Under the pieces are notes generated by a model. That model was not told the DNA's origin. It worked only from the letters and a program-made list of their open reading frames with translations, and did no database searches. From Lutibacter sp. (GTDB lineage Bacteria > Bacteroidota > Bacteroidia > Flavobacteriales > Flavobacteriaceae): 64,000 nucleotides of DNA. The position numbers and the translations under genes were made by a program. Positions within the stretch are counted from its first letter, which is position 1; every line of letters starts with the position of its first letter. The DNA is taken from NCBI GenBank assembly GCA_030683995.1, contig JAUXPH010000040.1, positions 1-64,000 on the forward strand, in the 5' to 3' direction. Positions 9,806-18,746 of this stretch are shown one piece after another.

Positions 9806-10738
9806 ATGATGTCCATTAATTACATTGTCAAATCATTTGTATTACTTTCATTTCTGACCATGATTTCTTGTGGTCCAAAAAATAAAATTTCTTCGGATGC
9901 CCAATTATTGCGTATTCCTTATATATCAACAGTTGACCAATCCGATCGCAATTATTTTGTGTACCTTCCAAAAGGATATGATCAAAAACAGGATAAAAAA
10001 TGGCCTGTACTGGTGTTTTTACATGGAAACGGCGAACGCGGAAATGGCCAAAATGAGTTGGATTACCTGTTAATTCACGGTCCGCTTTACGAAGCATGGA
10101 TCCAAAAACGGGATTTGCCCTTTGTGATGGTTGTTCCGCAATTGCACATGTTTGGGCGTGACACATTGGGATTGGGATATATCGACAATAGGGTTACGGA
10201 CTGGATTCCGAAAAGACTGGAAAACGGTGTGCCGGAAAGGCCTAAAGATTATATTATTAAGGAACAGATGCTAGGTGCCGCTTCAGATACAATTCCTTCC
10301 CAAACAAACTATTTTAACGGAGGCTGGAATGCTGTTGAAACTGATGTAATGGCTATGATAGACAAAACCTTGCAAGTTTACAACACCGATGAAAATCGCG
10401 TTTACCTCAGCGGAATCAGTTATGGCGGATTTGGAACCTGGTACATTGCGAGCAAAAATCCGAAACGCTTTGCGGCCATCAACCCAATTGTTGCTTACGG
10501 GCATCCAGAGCTCATGGATTCTATCGCCAAATATAAAATTCCGGTATGGACATTTTCAGGCGGAAGGGATCAGGTGATTCCCTCAAAATATTTTTATGAA
10601 GGATTGAATAAATTGGAAGCGTTGGGCCATTACAATATCCGATACACCAATCATGAAGATATGGGACACGATGGTGCTTGGAGACGCATTTATGCCGGAG
10701 ACGATATTTACAATTGGCTGTTGGAAAATCACAAATAA
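9806..10738 (+). CDS. Lipoprotein alpha/beta hydrolase (esterase/carboxylesterase family)
   Basis: The 310-residue protein starts with a lipoprotein signal peptide ending LTMISCG, with the lipidated cysteine at residue 22. The mature part is an alpha/beta hydrolase with the oxyanion region VFLHGNGERGNG. The catalytic triad appears to be Ser205 in GISYGGFG, Asp255 in GGRDQVIP and His288 in DMGHDGAW. This pattern is seen in phospholipase/carboxylesterases and in PHB-depolymerase-like or feruloyl-esterase-like enzymes. The substrate cannot be told. The start may be the first or second ATG (9806 or 9809). A hairpin terminator follows directly. Confidence 0.88.
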   Translation: MMSINYIVKSFVLLSFLTMISCGPKNKISSDAQLLRIPYISTVDQSDRNYFVYLPKGYDQKQDKKWPVLVFLHGNGERGNGQNELDYLLIHGPLYEAWIQKRDLPFVMVVPQLHMFGRDTLGLGYIDNRVTDWIPKRLENGVPERPKDYIIKEQMLGAASDTIPSQTNYFNGGWNAVETDVMAMIDKTLQVYNTDENRVYLSGISYGGFGTWYIASKNPKRFAAINPIVAYGHPELMDSIAKYKIPVWTFSGGRDQVIPSKYFYEGLNKLEALGHYNIRYTNHEDMGHDGAWRRIYAGDDIYNWLLENHK

Positions 10739-10739
10739 A

Positions 10740-10763
10740 AAATGCACCTCAAGAAGTGCATTT
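10740..10763. terminator. Terminator hairpin between convergent genes
   Basis: The stem AAATGCAC / GTGCATTT with an 8-base loop follows the esterase stop codon. On the minus strand it serves the convergent fumarylacetoacetase-family gene. Confidence 0.65.
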
Positions 10764-10793
10764 AATTTCAAAAAGTATTTTAAACTGTTGAAT

Positions 10794-11405
10794 TTATTTA
10801 ACGTTAATTTTAAAACTTTCAACGCCATTAATCGTACCTGTCAATACATCATTTTCAGAGACTTTACCAACGCCTTCCGGAGTTCCCGTAAACAATACAT
10901 CCCCTTTTTTTAACGTAAAAAACTGGGAAACATAAGAAATTAGCTCGTCAATTTTCCAAAGCATGGCATTTGTATTTCCATCTTGGACGATCTTTTCGTT
11001 CAGTTGCAATTTGAAGTTTAAATTGTTTAAATCACCCAAACTTTCCTTCGAAAAAAATTCACCTATCACGGCACTTCCGTCGAAAGCTTTGGCTTTTTCC
11101 CAAGGCAATCCTTTTTCTTTGCACTCTTGTTGAATGTCGCGCGCCGTAAAGTCGATTCCCAAACCAATTTCATCATAATAGGTATGTGCAAATTTTTGGT
11201 TGATGTGTTTTCCCACTTTGTTAATTTTCACCAATATTTCCACTTCATAATGAATATCATTAGAAAAAGGCGGAATAAAAAAAGGTTGTTTTTTAGCCAA
11301 TATGGCCGAATCAGGTTTTAAAAATATCACCGGATTTTTAGGTTTTTCATTTTGTAATTCCTCGATATGCTTTGCGTAATTGCGCCCAATGCAAATTATT
11401 TTCAT
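10794..11405 (-). CDS. Fumarylacetoacetate hydrolase family protein
   Basis: This compact 203-residue protein carries the FAH-family catalytic core. It begins KIICIGRNYAKHIEE and has the metal-ligand motif HYEVEILVKI, then GIDFTARDIQ, KAKAFDGSAVIG and DVLFTGTPEGVGKV. Small members of this family include acylpyruvases, oxaloacetate decarboxylases/tautomerases and 2-hydroxyhepta-2,4-diene-1,7-dioate isomerases, and the exact substrate is not clear. It is downstream of menB on the same strand, separated by about 70 bases of AACTTTT-type repeat. Confidence 0.9.
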   Translation of the reverse strand: MKIICIGRNYAKHIEELQNEKPKNPVIFLKPDSAILAKKQPFFIPPFSNDIHYEVEILVKINKVGKHINQKFAHTYYDEIGLGIDFTARDIQQECKEKGLPWEKAKAFDGSAVIGEFFSKESLGDLNNLNFKLQLNEKIVQDGNTNAMLWKIDELISYVSQFFTLKKGDVLFTGTPEGVGKVSENDVLTGTINGVESFKINVK

Positions 11406-11428
11406 CTAATTCCTATATTTTAAAAAAA

Positions 11429-11475
11429 ACTTTTAACTTTTAACTTTTAACTTTTAACTTCTAACATTTAACTTA
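11429..11475. repeat. Short tandem heptamer repeat (CTTTTAA)
   Basis: Five to six copies of a 7-base unit related to AACTTTT occupy almost the whole gap between menB and the FAH-family gene. The same heptamer recurs at 27490-27510, and looser forms occur near 21680 and 21790. Confidence 0.75.
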
Positions 11476-11476
11476 A

Positions 11477-12316
11477 TTAAGGTATCCACTTTTTCTCAAA
11501 ATTGGGCTTTCGTTTTTCCAGAAAAGCATTTCTGCCTTCTGTGGCTTCTTCTGTCATATATGCCAAACGCGTTGCTTCTCCGGCAAAAACCTGTTGTCCA
11601 ACCATCCCGTCATCGGTTAAATTCATGGCAAATTTCAACATTCTGATGGAGGTTGGCGATTTTGCCAATATTTCCTGTGCCCATTCATAAGCGGTAGTTT
11701 CCAATTTTTCATGGGGAATTACGGCATTCACCATACCCATTTCATAAGCTTCCTGCGCAGAATAACTTCTTCCGAGAAAGAATATTTCACGCGCTTTTTT
11801 TTGCCCGACCATTTTGGCCAAATAAGCCGAACCATAACCGCCGTCGAAACTGGTCACATCGGCATCGGTTTGTTTAAAAATAGCGTGTTCGGCGCTTGCC
11901 AACGTCAGGTCGCAAACCACATGCAAACTATGTCCGCCCCCAACAGCCCAGCCCGGTACCACCGCAATCACCACTTTGGGCATAAAACGAATCAACCGTT
12001 GCACTTCCAATATATTCAATCGGTGGTAACCATCTTCACCCACGTAACCTTGATGTCCGCGTGCTTTTTGGTCGCCTCCGCTGCAAAAAGAATAAACGCC
12101 GTCTTTGGATGATGGTCCTTCCGCAGAAAGCAAAACCACACCAATTGATGTGTCTTCCTGAGCATCATAAAATGCCTCGTATAATTCCTTTGTGGTTTTA
12201 GGCCTGAACGCATTTCTTACATCGGGCCTGTTGAATGCAATTCGCGCAACGCCATTGCATTTTTTATAGGTAATGTCTTCAAAATCCCTGACCGTTTTCC
12301 AATTAATATTTTTCAT
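11477..12316 (-). CDS. menB: 1,4-Dihydroxy-2-naphthoyl-CoA synthase MenB
   Basis: MenB is a crotonase-fold enzyme that closes the ring of o-succinylbenzoyl-CoA in menaquinone synthesis. The 279-residue protein has the family motifs KDGVYSFCSGGDQKARG, GWAVGGGHSLHVVCDLTLAS and TDADVTSFDGGYGSAYLAK, and ends with FLEKRKPNFEKKW. These separate MenB from generic enoyl-CoA hydratases. It is on the same strand as menF and menD but separated from them by an opposite-strand pseudogene. Confidence 0.97.
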   Translation of the reverse strand: MKNINWKTVRDFEDITYKKCNGVARIAFNRPDVRNAFRPKTTKELYEAFYDAQEDTSIGVVLLSAEGPSSKDGVYSFCSGGDQKARGHQGYVGEDGYHRLNILEVQRLIRFMPKVVIAVVPGWAVGGGHSLHVVCDLTLASAEHAIFKQTDADVTSFDGGYGSAYLAKMVGQKKAREIFFLGRSYSAQEAYEMGMVNAVIPHEKLETTAYEWAQEILAKSPTSIRMLKFAMNLTDDGMVGQQVFAGEATRLAYMTEEATEGRNAFLEKRKPNFEKKWIP

Positions 12317-12562
12317 TTTTGTTTCAATTTAGCACGTAAAAATAAATGTTTTAAACGATTTAAAAAATTATAAACCTAAAAATGGGTTTACTTATTTGCA
12401 ACCCATATAATATGAGCTTAAATACAATGATTTGGCTAAGTTTTAATTACAAGCGAATTTGCGCATTCTATGATGGAAACCAAATAAAAACTCTAAAAAA
12501 TCCAATTGAAATTTGCATTTAACCGCAAAGTGCCAAATTATTTTTCATTTTTTAGGTGATTT
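12317..12562. other. Intergenic AT-rich DNA upstream of menB
   Basis: I see no gene in this part of the 454-base gap between menB and the esterase pseudogene. It is AT-rich and presumably holds the menB promoter, though no clear TTG/TAnnTTTG pair is visible on the minus strand. The gap continues with a dispersed structured repeat (12563-12657). Confidence 0.5.
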
Positions 12563-12657
12563 GCGTTAGGGATTGCAGCATAAATACTTTTTAGCGATTT
12601 TTCATCGCTGAAAAGATTGCAGCGAAAAGCCCGACCCGCCAGCTGGCGGGTAACGCC
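12563..12657 (+). repeat. Dispersed structured repeat, copy A
   Basis: This 95-bp element is bounded by GCGTTA and TAACGC. Inside are GGGATTGCAGC, a hairpin AGCGAT...ATCGCT, a second GATTGCAGCGAAAAGCCCGACC block, and the perfect palindrome CCCGCCAGCTGGCGGG. Related copies are at 29465-29593, 47616-47710 and 54388-54474. Confidence 0.8.
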
Positions 12658-12770
12658 AAAATAGAAATTGCTGTATTGTTAAAACTAAACCAATGATTTT
12701 AATTTTATAACTGTTTATGGTCTTGTCTTTTAAAAAAATTATTTAACTTTAAAAAATTAAAACACTACTG

Positions 12771-13946
12771 ATGAAAAAATTAGAACTTTTTGTAATTGTC
12801 CTGCTCATTACAAGTGCGCTCTATTCCCAAAACACCCAAGTAAAAAAATTCAGCTCAAGAGAATTGAATGATGATCGATTTCTTAAAATTTATGTTCCGC
12901 CTGGATATGCAGACGATAAAACAAAATTGTATCCGCTAACCATTGTGCTGGATGCCGAATAATTATTTGATGTTTATGTGGGAAATTCCATCCTTTTTTC
13001 ATCAAAGGAAAAAGCGCCGGAACAAATTATTGTCGGCATCAACCAAAATCAATATAACGAGCGTATAAAAGATTGTGAATATTCGAAAGAAAATAGTTTG
13101 CCTACAAAAGACAGCGAGGCATTTTACCGATTTATAAGAAGTGAATTGATGGATTATTTAGAGGAAACTTACAGGCTGTCGCCTTTTAAAACGATTGTTG
13201 GCAACACATTGACAGCCAATTTTATCAATTATTTTTTGATAGAAGACAATCCAGGGTTTAATGCATTTGTGGCCATTAATCCGTATTATGCGCCAGATAT
13301 GCCGGCGCTGATGCATCAAAAAATACCGACTTTAAAAAATGAAAACCGATTTTATTATTTGTCCGGCGGAAACTACCTTTCCGAGAACTGGAAAACCGCA
13401 ATTAATGGAACCAATGAACTTTTAAAAACAGCTAACAATCCAAAATTTAAATATCAATATGAATTCTTCGAAAAAAGCAATGCCGTGGCGTCCATCGGAC
13501 AAAGCATTCCGAGTGCTTTTGCCTTTATTTTTGATTTGTATTCGGCTATTTCAAAAGAAGAGTTTGATAAAAATATCAAAGATCTTTCGCCTGCGGATGC
13601 CATTGCGTACCTGGAAAATAAGTATGTTGAAATTGACTATTTATTCGGAAGCAATTTAAAAATAAGGGAAAGCGATATTTTCGCCATTGAATCCATTATT
13701 CTGGATAAAGAAAACGGGGATTATTTAAAGAATTTTGGCGAAATGATCAACCGACTTTATAAGGAATCACCGATTGGCGATTATTATATCGGGCGCTATT
13801 ATGAAACCGGCGGCAAATTTAAACTAGCGCTGGAATATTACAAAAGCGGTTATATGAAATTACCCGAAGGCGACCCCAATGCCGATGGTTATTATGAAAA
13901 TATTGAAAGGGTGCTGAAAAAGAGAGACGGAACTTATAAAGATTAA
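12771..13946 (+). pseudogene. Alpha/beta-hydrolase (esterase D/Fes-like) gene broken by one in-frame stop
   Basis: Two collinear frames in the same phase are separated only by TAA at 12960-12962. The first encodes a signal peptide (MKKLELFVIVLLITSALYSQ) and the start of an esterase fold, ending YPLTIVLDAE. The second resumes LFDVYVGNS and runs to 13946. Without the TAA the product would be about 391 residues. A tyrosine codon (TAT or TAC) at that place would give LDAEYLFDVYVG, which reads naturally for this family. The usual serine of the nucleophile elbow seems absent (VGNTLTANF). The C-terminal 60 residues look TPR-like. It lies opposite in strand inside the menaquinone block, flanked by repeats on both sides. 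A sequencing error or restart at GTG 12978 cannot be excluded. Confidence 0.8.
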
Positions 13947-13947
13947 A

Positions 13948-14080
13948 GTTTCAGGTTTCAAGTTTCAGGTTTAGCTGAAAGTCGCAATCTAAAGTTAAAA
14001 AATAATGGCTCCCAACTTTCTCCCAATAACTTATAATATCTATCTAAGAACGATTAAACTTGAAACTTGAAACCTGAAAC
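13948..14080. repeat. Long inverted repeat (26-bp arms)
   Basis: Arms at 13948-13973 (GTTTCAGGTTTCAAGTTTCA...) and 14055-14080 are inverted copies, matching at 25 of 26 positions and separated by about 80 bases. The first arm starts one base after the pseudogene stop codon and the second ends 15 bases from the S1-protein stop codon, so it fills the convergent gap. It may act as a terminator or be a mobile-repeat relic. Confidence 0.75.
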
Positions 14081-14094
14081 AAATAACGTATAAC

Positions 14095-14547
14095 TTATTC
14101 CAATAAACTGTCTTTTTGGCCAATTGACCAATCAGCTAATTTGATTCCTTCATCGGAAATGGTGATTAATTTTTGTCGGAACAATCCGCCAACGGCATTT
14201 TTAAAGGCTTTTTTACTCATACCCAACTGGTATTTTATTTCTTCCGGAGCCGTTTTATCGTTCAAAGGCAAAAAACCTTTGTTTTCTTTAAGTGCTTTCA
14301 GCAGTGTAATTTCATAGCTTACAATGGTTTGTTTAAAACCTATGGGCTGCAAACTAATGTCGAGCTTTTCATCTTCCCTAATTTTTTTAATGTAGCCGGT
14401 TAATTGCTGTCCTTCATGGATTTTTTGAAAAAGCTCACTTTTGTAAAGCAATCCTTCAAATTCGTGATTTACCATCACCGTAAAACCCAATGTTGTGGAC
14501 TTCACAACCAACAAATCTACCTTATCCCCTATCTTTAATTCTTCCAT
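14095..14547 (-). CDS. S1-domain RNA-binding protein, short CvfB-like form
   Basis: This 150-residue protein has an N-terminal S1-like OB fold (KIGDKVDLLVVKSTTLGFTV...GFEGLLYKSELF pattern) and a C-terminal winged-helix-like part (YQLGMSKKAFKNAVGGLFRQ). This arrangement resembles the C-terminal half of CvfB/YitL-type RNA-binding proteins, which are about twice as long. It starts three bases after the menD stop codon, so the two are almost certainly cotranscribed. A regulatory or translational role is inferred only. Confidence 0.8.
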   Translation of the reverse strand: MEELKIGDKVDLLVVKSTTLGFTVMVNHEFEGLLYKSELFQKIHEGQQLTGYIKKIREDEKLDISLQPIGFKQTIVSYEITLLKALKENKGFLPLNDKTAPEEIKYQLGMSKKAFKNAVGGLFRQKLITISDEGIKLADWSIGQKDSLLE

Positions 14548-14550
14548 GAT

Positions 14551-16239
14551 TTACGCTTTTAAATTGTTGAAATATGCTTTTAATATCTGGTCATTTTCTA
14601 ACCTTGGTGTGAAGATTTCCAACACCTTAGGAAGACTTGAATCTTCATAAAAATTAGAAAGCTGTAATTGTAATTCCGTTTCATCTTTTGCGGTGCTGTA
14701 TTCAAAATGATACATTTTACACAAATGTTCGGCAGTTAAGCTGTGTGGCGTTTCAAAATAATCCAATGATCCTGATTGTTTCGGACCCGGAATAAATCTG
14801 AAAATACCGCCTCCGCCATTGTTAATTATTATAATTCTGAAATTGTTTGGAATATAGTTGCTCCACAACGCATTGCTGTCATACACAAAACTAATATCTC
14901 CAGTAATAAACAAGGTATTTTCTTTAACTGCATAAGCCGCACCAATGGCGGTACTTGTACAGCCGTCAATTCCGCTAGTGCCACGGTTACAAAAAATTCG
15001 CCAGGTTTTGTTGCTCTCAAATAACTGTGCATAACGAATAACCGAACTGTTGCCCAATTGCAATTGGGTATGCTTTGGAATGGTTGCCAAAATAACATCA
15101 AACACTTTTAAATCGGAAAACGCACAAGAATTCATAAATTCCTGGTGTTTTTGCAACCTGAATTCCTTTTTTTGCAGCCAAAATTGCTGGTAATTGCTTT
15201 CTTTTGATTTTGTTAAAAAGAAAAACTGGCTAAAAAACAGTTGCGGCGATACCTTAAAATGATGCTCTAAACAATGAAAAGTATCATACGCCCTTAAGGC
15301 ATCTGCGTGCCAATGGTGTTTAGGTTTGTAATTTCGAAGTTGTTCCTTTATTTTTTTTGAAACAATCATGCCTCCAACAGTCAGTAAAATATCGGGTTTA
15401 AATTCTTCCAGTTCATCTTCCACAAAAGGAAAAATCAATTTATCGATGCTGTTGATGAATTTTGGATGTGAAACATTGGCGGTATTTTCGACTAGTACCA
15501 ATACAGAAGGATCTTTTGCCAAATATTCCAATTGGATTTGAAGCAATTCATCGGGAAAATGTTCTCCAACCAAAACCATCTTTTTTGTTGAAGCATTCCA
15601 AATATCGGCAAATTTTTGAAGTTCATCAACGTCCAGCGGAATTTCCTTCAGCAAAGATTTTTCTTCAATTTTAACAATTTTCGATTTTAATTTTTCAACC
15701 TCAGCCTCAATATTTTCTGTCGTTATTATTTCGTACAAAGGATCCTCAAAAGGCACATTGATATGCACCGGACCTTTTTTGTTAATCGCTGTATGCAGTG
15801 CTTTTTCTATAAGCTCACTGTCATTTCCGTACCCTAAATTTGCGCTGAATAAAATGTGATTTTCAAACACGTTTTCCTGGCGAATTGTTTGTCCGTCCCC
15901 AACATCAATCAAATTGGCCGGCCTGTCTGCCGAAATGATTACCAAAGGAATATTGCTGTAAAAAGCTTCTGAAATTGCCGGATAATAATTTAACAATGCC
16001 GAGCCGGAAGTACATACCAAAGCAACCGGTTTTCTGGTTTGCTGTGCAATTCCCAAAGCAAAAAAAGCGGCACTGCGCTCATCAACCACCGATTCAATTT
16101 TAATCTTTTCAGATACATTAAAACCAATAATTAACGGTGCATTTCGCGAACCGGGCGAAATTACGATATGTTCGATCTCATTTACAATGCAAGAAGCTAT
16201 AACAAGTTGCGCTAATTCTTTTGTTGGATATTTTGGCAT
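14551..16239 (-). CDS. menD: 2-Succinyl-5-enolpyruvyl-6-hydroxy-3-cyclohexene-1-carboxylate synthase MenD
   Basis: MenD is the thiamine-diphosphate enzyme joining isochorismate and 2-oxoglutarate, the first committed step of menaquinone synthesis. The 562-residue protein shows VISPGSRNAPL and the catalytic-glutamate region DERSAAFFALG at the N-terminus, CTSGSALLNYYPA, and the C-terminal diphosphate site RGTSGIDGCTSTAIGAA followed by TGDISFVYDSNAL and NNGGGGIFRF. It follows menF with a gap of about 160 bases. Confidence 0.97.
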   Translation of the reverse strand: MPKYPTKELAQLVIASCIVNEIEHIVISPGSRNAPLIIGFNVSEKIKIESVVDERSAAFFALGIAQQTRKPVALVCTSGSALLNYYPAISEAFYSNIPLVIISADRPANLIDVGDGQTIRQENVFENHILFSANLGYGNDSELIEKALHTAINKKGPVHINVPFEDPLYEIITTENIEAEVEKLKSKIVKIEEKSLLKEIPLDVDELQKFADIWNASTKKMVLVGEHFPDELLQIQLEYLAKDPSVLVLVENTANVSHPKFINSIDKLIFPFVEDELEEFKPDILLTVGGMIVSKKIKEQLRNYKPKHHWHADALRAYDTFHCLEHHFKVSPQLFFSQFFFLTKSKESNYQQFWLQKKEFRLQKHQEFMNSCAFSDLKVFDVILATIPKHTQLQLGNSSVIRYAQLFESNKTWRIFCNRGTSGIDGCTSTAIGAAYAVKENTLFITGDISFVYDSNALWSNYIPNNFRIIIINNGGGGIFRFIPGPKQSGSLDYFETPHSLTAEHLCKMYHFEYSTAKDETELQLQLSNFYEDSSLPKVLEIFTPRLENDQILKAYFNNLKA

Positions 16240-16398
16240 TCAATTGCTAAATTAAAGATGCAAATTTAAGGAAAGTTATTTCAGTAATTCGTGAATTAAT
16301 GCATCATTTGCGTCATTAAAACAGGATTTAAACAAATTTTTATAAAAGTTAATAATTTGACTAAACATTTTATTGAGTTTAGGTGATTAAACGCAATC

Positions 16399-17493
16399 TT
16401 AAAACAACACTTTTTTCATCACCTGTGTTTTTGATACGGTTTCTTCCCACTCATTTACAGGAATGCTGTCCGCCGTAATTCCGCCGCCCACATAAATAGA
16501 CACCAAGCTGTTTTTCAATTGCATGCAACGTAAATTCACAAATAAATTAGTGGCATTATGGATATTCAGTTCTCCTAAATAACCCGTATAATAAGCTCTG
16601 TGATAGCCTTCGTTCTGCAAAATAAAAGCAGCGGCAACGGCTTTTGGCAAACCACAAACTGCCGGAGTTGGGTGAAGTGAATTTATAAGTTTTTCCAGCG
16701 AATCGTCACACTTCAATTTACCTGAAATATCGGTTCTTAAATGTACCAAATTGCCTGCCTGGACCGAAAATGGTTCAGATACTTCCAGATTTTCAATAGC
16801 TGTTTTTAAATTTTCCAGCATAAAATCAGTAACATACTGTTGTTCCTGTTTTTCTTTATTTTGCCATACCACATTTGTTGTTCCGTTGTATTTTTGTGTT
16901 CCTGCCAAAGCCATGGTTTTAAAGTTGCCTTTTTCAACAGTAAGCAATTTTTCAGGCGTTGCGCCCATCCACAAACCCACTTCAGGATGAAACCACAAAT
17001 ACACAAAAGCATTTTTATACGCCAATAGCATTTTTTTAAAAGTGTTAAGCACATTTAAATTGGGCTGTTCAAGTGTTTCCTTTCGAGACAACACAATTTT
17101 TTGGGCATTTTTATTTTTGATGAAATCAACGGCTTTTTGAACTATTGCGATGTGTTTTTCTTTAAAATCATTTGACTCTTTAATATTTTCAAATGCAGAC
17201 TTTTCTGAATGAATTTCAATAATTTCCGGCAACTTAATAGCTAGAATCGATGCACAAAACGATTCGCATTCATCAAAAGGGAACAATATTTTTTTCTCTT
17301 GTGAGTTAAACGGCGCAAACACAAAACCAGTTTCATCGTAAGATTTTAATTGATGCAATTCCTGCGTTCGCTGCACAAAAACTGTCACCAAATCCTCATC
17401 CGGTTTTCTGAAGACGACAAATGGTGCTTTTGACTGAAAAACACGTTCTAATTCAATAAAAAAATTTGTTGTTTCTTCTGACAATGGCTGCAA
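16399..17493 (-). CDS. menF: Isochorismate synthase MenF
   Basis: This chorismate-binding enzyme converts chorismate to isochorismate at the entry to menaquinone synthesis. The 364-residue protein has KIVLSRKE, WMGATPEKLL, LAGTQ, HPTPAVCGLPK and YTGYLGE, matching the isochorismate synthase subgroup (HPTPAVCG with an upstream lysine general base). Its position directly before menD favours menaquinone rather than siderophore synthesis. Confidence 0.94.
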   Translation of the reverse strand: MQPLSEETTNFFIELERVFQSKAPFVVFRKPDEDLVTVFVQRTQELHQLKSYDETGFVFAPFNSQEKKILFPFDECESFCASILAIKLPEIIEIHSEKSAFENIKESNDFKEKHIAIVQKAVDFIKNKNAQKIVLSRKETLEQPNLNVLNTFKKMLLAYKNAFVYLWFHPEVGLWMGATPEKLLTVEKGNFKTMALAGTQKYNGTTNVVWQNKEKQEQQYVTDFMLENLKTAIENLEVSEPFSVQAGNLVHLRTDISGKLKCDDSLEKLINSLHPTPAVCGLPKAVAAAFILQNEGYHRAYYTGYLGELNIHNATNLFVNLRCMQLKNSLVSIYVGGGITADSIPVNEWEETVSKTQVMKKVLF

Positions 17494-17524
17494 ATTAAAT
17501 AATTAAAAATCAGTATACTAAATG

Positions 17525-17941
17525 TTATTTCGGTAAAATAATATTGGTGAGCCTGCACGTAGAAATTAATTTTCCCAAGTCATCTTCTACCCTGATATCT
17601 ATTAAATGCGTGGTTCTGCCTTTATGAATAAACTTTGCCGTAGCAATAACATTTCCGCTTTTGGCGCTTCCTAAATGATTGGCTGAAAATGAGATGCCTC
17701 TCACCACAAATTTATCGTTGTCTATTACCAACATGGAAACCGGACTGCCGACACTTTCGGCCAAAGCCATGGTAGCACCGCCGTTTAAAACACCGTCGGG
17801 CTGAAAAACTCTTGTGTTTACGGGCATTTTTGCAACCAAATAATCATCGCCAACATCAGTATAAGTGATACCCAATGTTTCCATCAGGGTATTTTTGCAT
17901 AATGAGTTTAATGTTTTTAATGTTTTTTCTTTTTGATCCAT
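17525..17941 (-). CDS. Hotdog-fold thioesterase (PaaI/DHNA-CoA thioesterase-like)
   Basis: The 138-residue protein is a single hotdog domain with the family motif FQPDGVLNGGATMALAESVGS, where Glu in ALAESVG is the likely catalytic residue. It is the first gene of the thioesterase-menF-menD run (31-base gap to menF). Hydrolysis of 1,4-dihydroxy-2-naphthoyl-CoA, the MenI step, is therefore its likely role. That assignment rests on context, since hotdog thioesterases are promiscuous. Confidence 0.85.
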   Translation of the reverse strand: MDQKEKTLKTLNSLCKNTLMETLGITYTDVGDDYLVAKMPVNTRVFQPDGVLNGGATMALAESVGSPVSMLVIDNDKFVVRGISFSANHLGSAKSGNVIATAKFIHKGRTTHLIDIRVEDDLGKLISTCRLTNIILPK

Positions 17942-18017
17942 ATAAAAATTGTCTGTCGGTAAAAATAAGAATTAAAACTTAAAATAGTACCTTTGTATTT
18001 TAAAATCCGTAGAGAAA

Positions 18018-18515
18018 ATGGCTTACAAAATTAGGGTAGTATTGGACGTTGAAAAAGACGTAATCAGGGATATTCTTGTTAATGAAACCATTAATTTGGA
18101 AGATTTACATTTTATTATTGCGAAATCTTTTGGATTTCAAGGACTTGAAATGGCTTCGTTTTACCGAACCAATGAAGATTGGGAACAAGGTGAAGAAATT
18201 CCGCTTTTTGATATGTCAGATGATGGAACCGCGTTGTGCATGAGAAATTCTTTATTGAAAAATGTTTTAACGAAAGAAGGTGATAACCTGATTTATGTGT
18301 ACGATTTTCTTTCCATGTGGACGTTTTTTGTTGAATTGTCCAAAATTGAGGCTATTGATAAAAAGGATCTGCCAAAAGTCATGTTGTCTATAGGCGAAAA
18401 ACCCGATAAAGCACCCGAAAAAGAATTTACCGCAGAGGCAGAATTTGATGATTTTGACAGCCTCGACGATGACGATTTTGAAAATTTGGATGAATTTGAC
18501 TACGATAATTATTAA
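18018..18515 (+). CDS. pRiA4b ORF-3-like (IS1096 TnpR-like) family protein
   Basis: The 165-residue protein begins YKIRVVLDVEKDVIRDILV and shows the small alpha/beta domain of the plasmid pRiA4b ORF-3 family (LEDLHFIIAKSFGF, ASFYRTNEDWEQGEEIPLFDM, LIYVYDFLSMWTF). The C-terminal 40 residues are strongly acidic (EFDDFDSLDDDDFENLDEF). Despite the family nickname there is no transposon here; flavobacterial members are chromosomal single genes of unknown function. A TACCTTTG -7-like box lies about 27 bases upstream. Confidence 0.85.
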   Translation: MAYKIRVVLDVEKDVIRDILVNETINLEDLHFIIAKSFGFQGLEMASFYRTNEDWEQGEEIPLFDMSDDGTALCMRNSLLKNVLTKEGDNLIYVYDFLSMWTFFVELSKIEAIDKKDLPKVMLSIGEKPDKAPEKEFTAEAEFDDFDSLDDDDFENLDEFDYDNY

Positions 18516-18660
18516 ATGACAATAAGTACTTAAAGTGCCTAAAATTTGGAGTACTTAAAGTTAATAAATAGAAAAAACACAAAGTTTTGTGTCACACGTA
18601 AAGTTGATAATTTTGAACTTTAGACACTCAAAACTTTTAATTAACTCATTTTTAAGCCAA

Positions 18661-18746
18661 CGCGCCGGTTGGCTCGTTCGCTAAAAACAGCTACCAGATG
18701 TTTTCTTTACGCTCCGTCCCCCCTTCGGGGGCTAGGGGGCTTTTTA
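18661..18746 (-). repeat. Stop-codon-abutting hairpin repeat, copy 1 (probable terminator)
   Basis: Read on the minus strand it begins at the TAA of the 354-residue gene (18746-18744): TAAAAAGCCCCCTAGCCCCC, GAAGGGGGG, then an AACATCT/AGCTGTT imperfect hairpin followed by T, and ends in a GCCAACCGGCGCG block. The same layout follows the genes ending at 28631 and 52559. Confidence 0.75.

Noticed and set aside
12960-12962. Programmed stop-codon readthrough in the esterase gene
   Set aside because: TAA is not a recoding stop for Sec or Pyl, and the context offers no structure; a point mutation or error is simpler.
18018-18515. Transposon gene, from the IS1096 TnpR-like family name
   Set aside because: No terminal inverted repeats or transposase are nearby; flavobacterial members are ordinary chromosomal genes.
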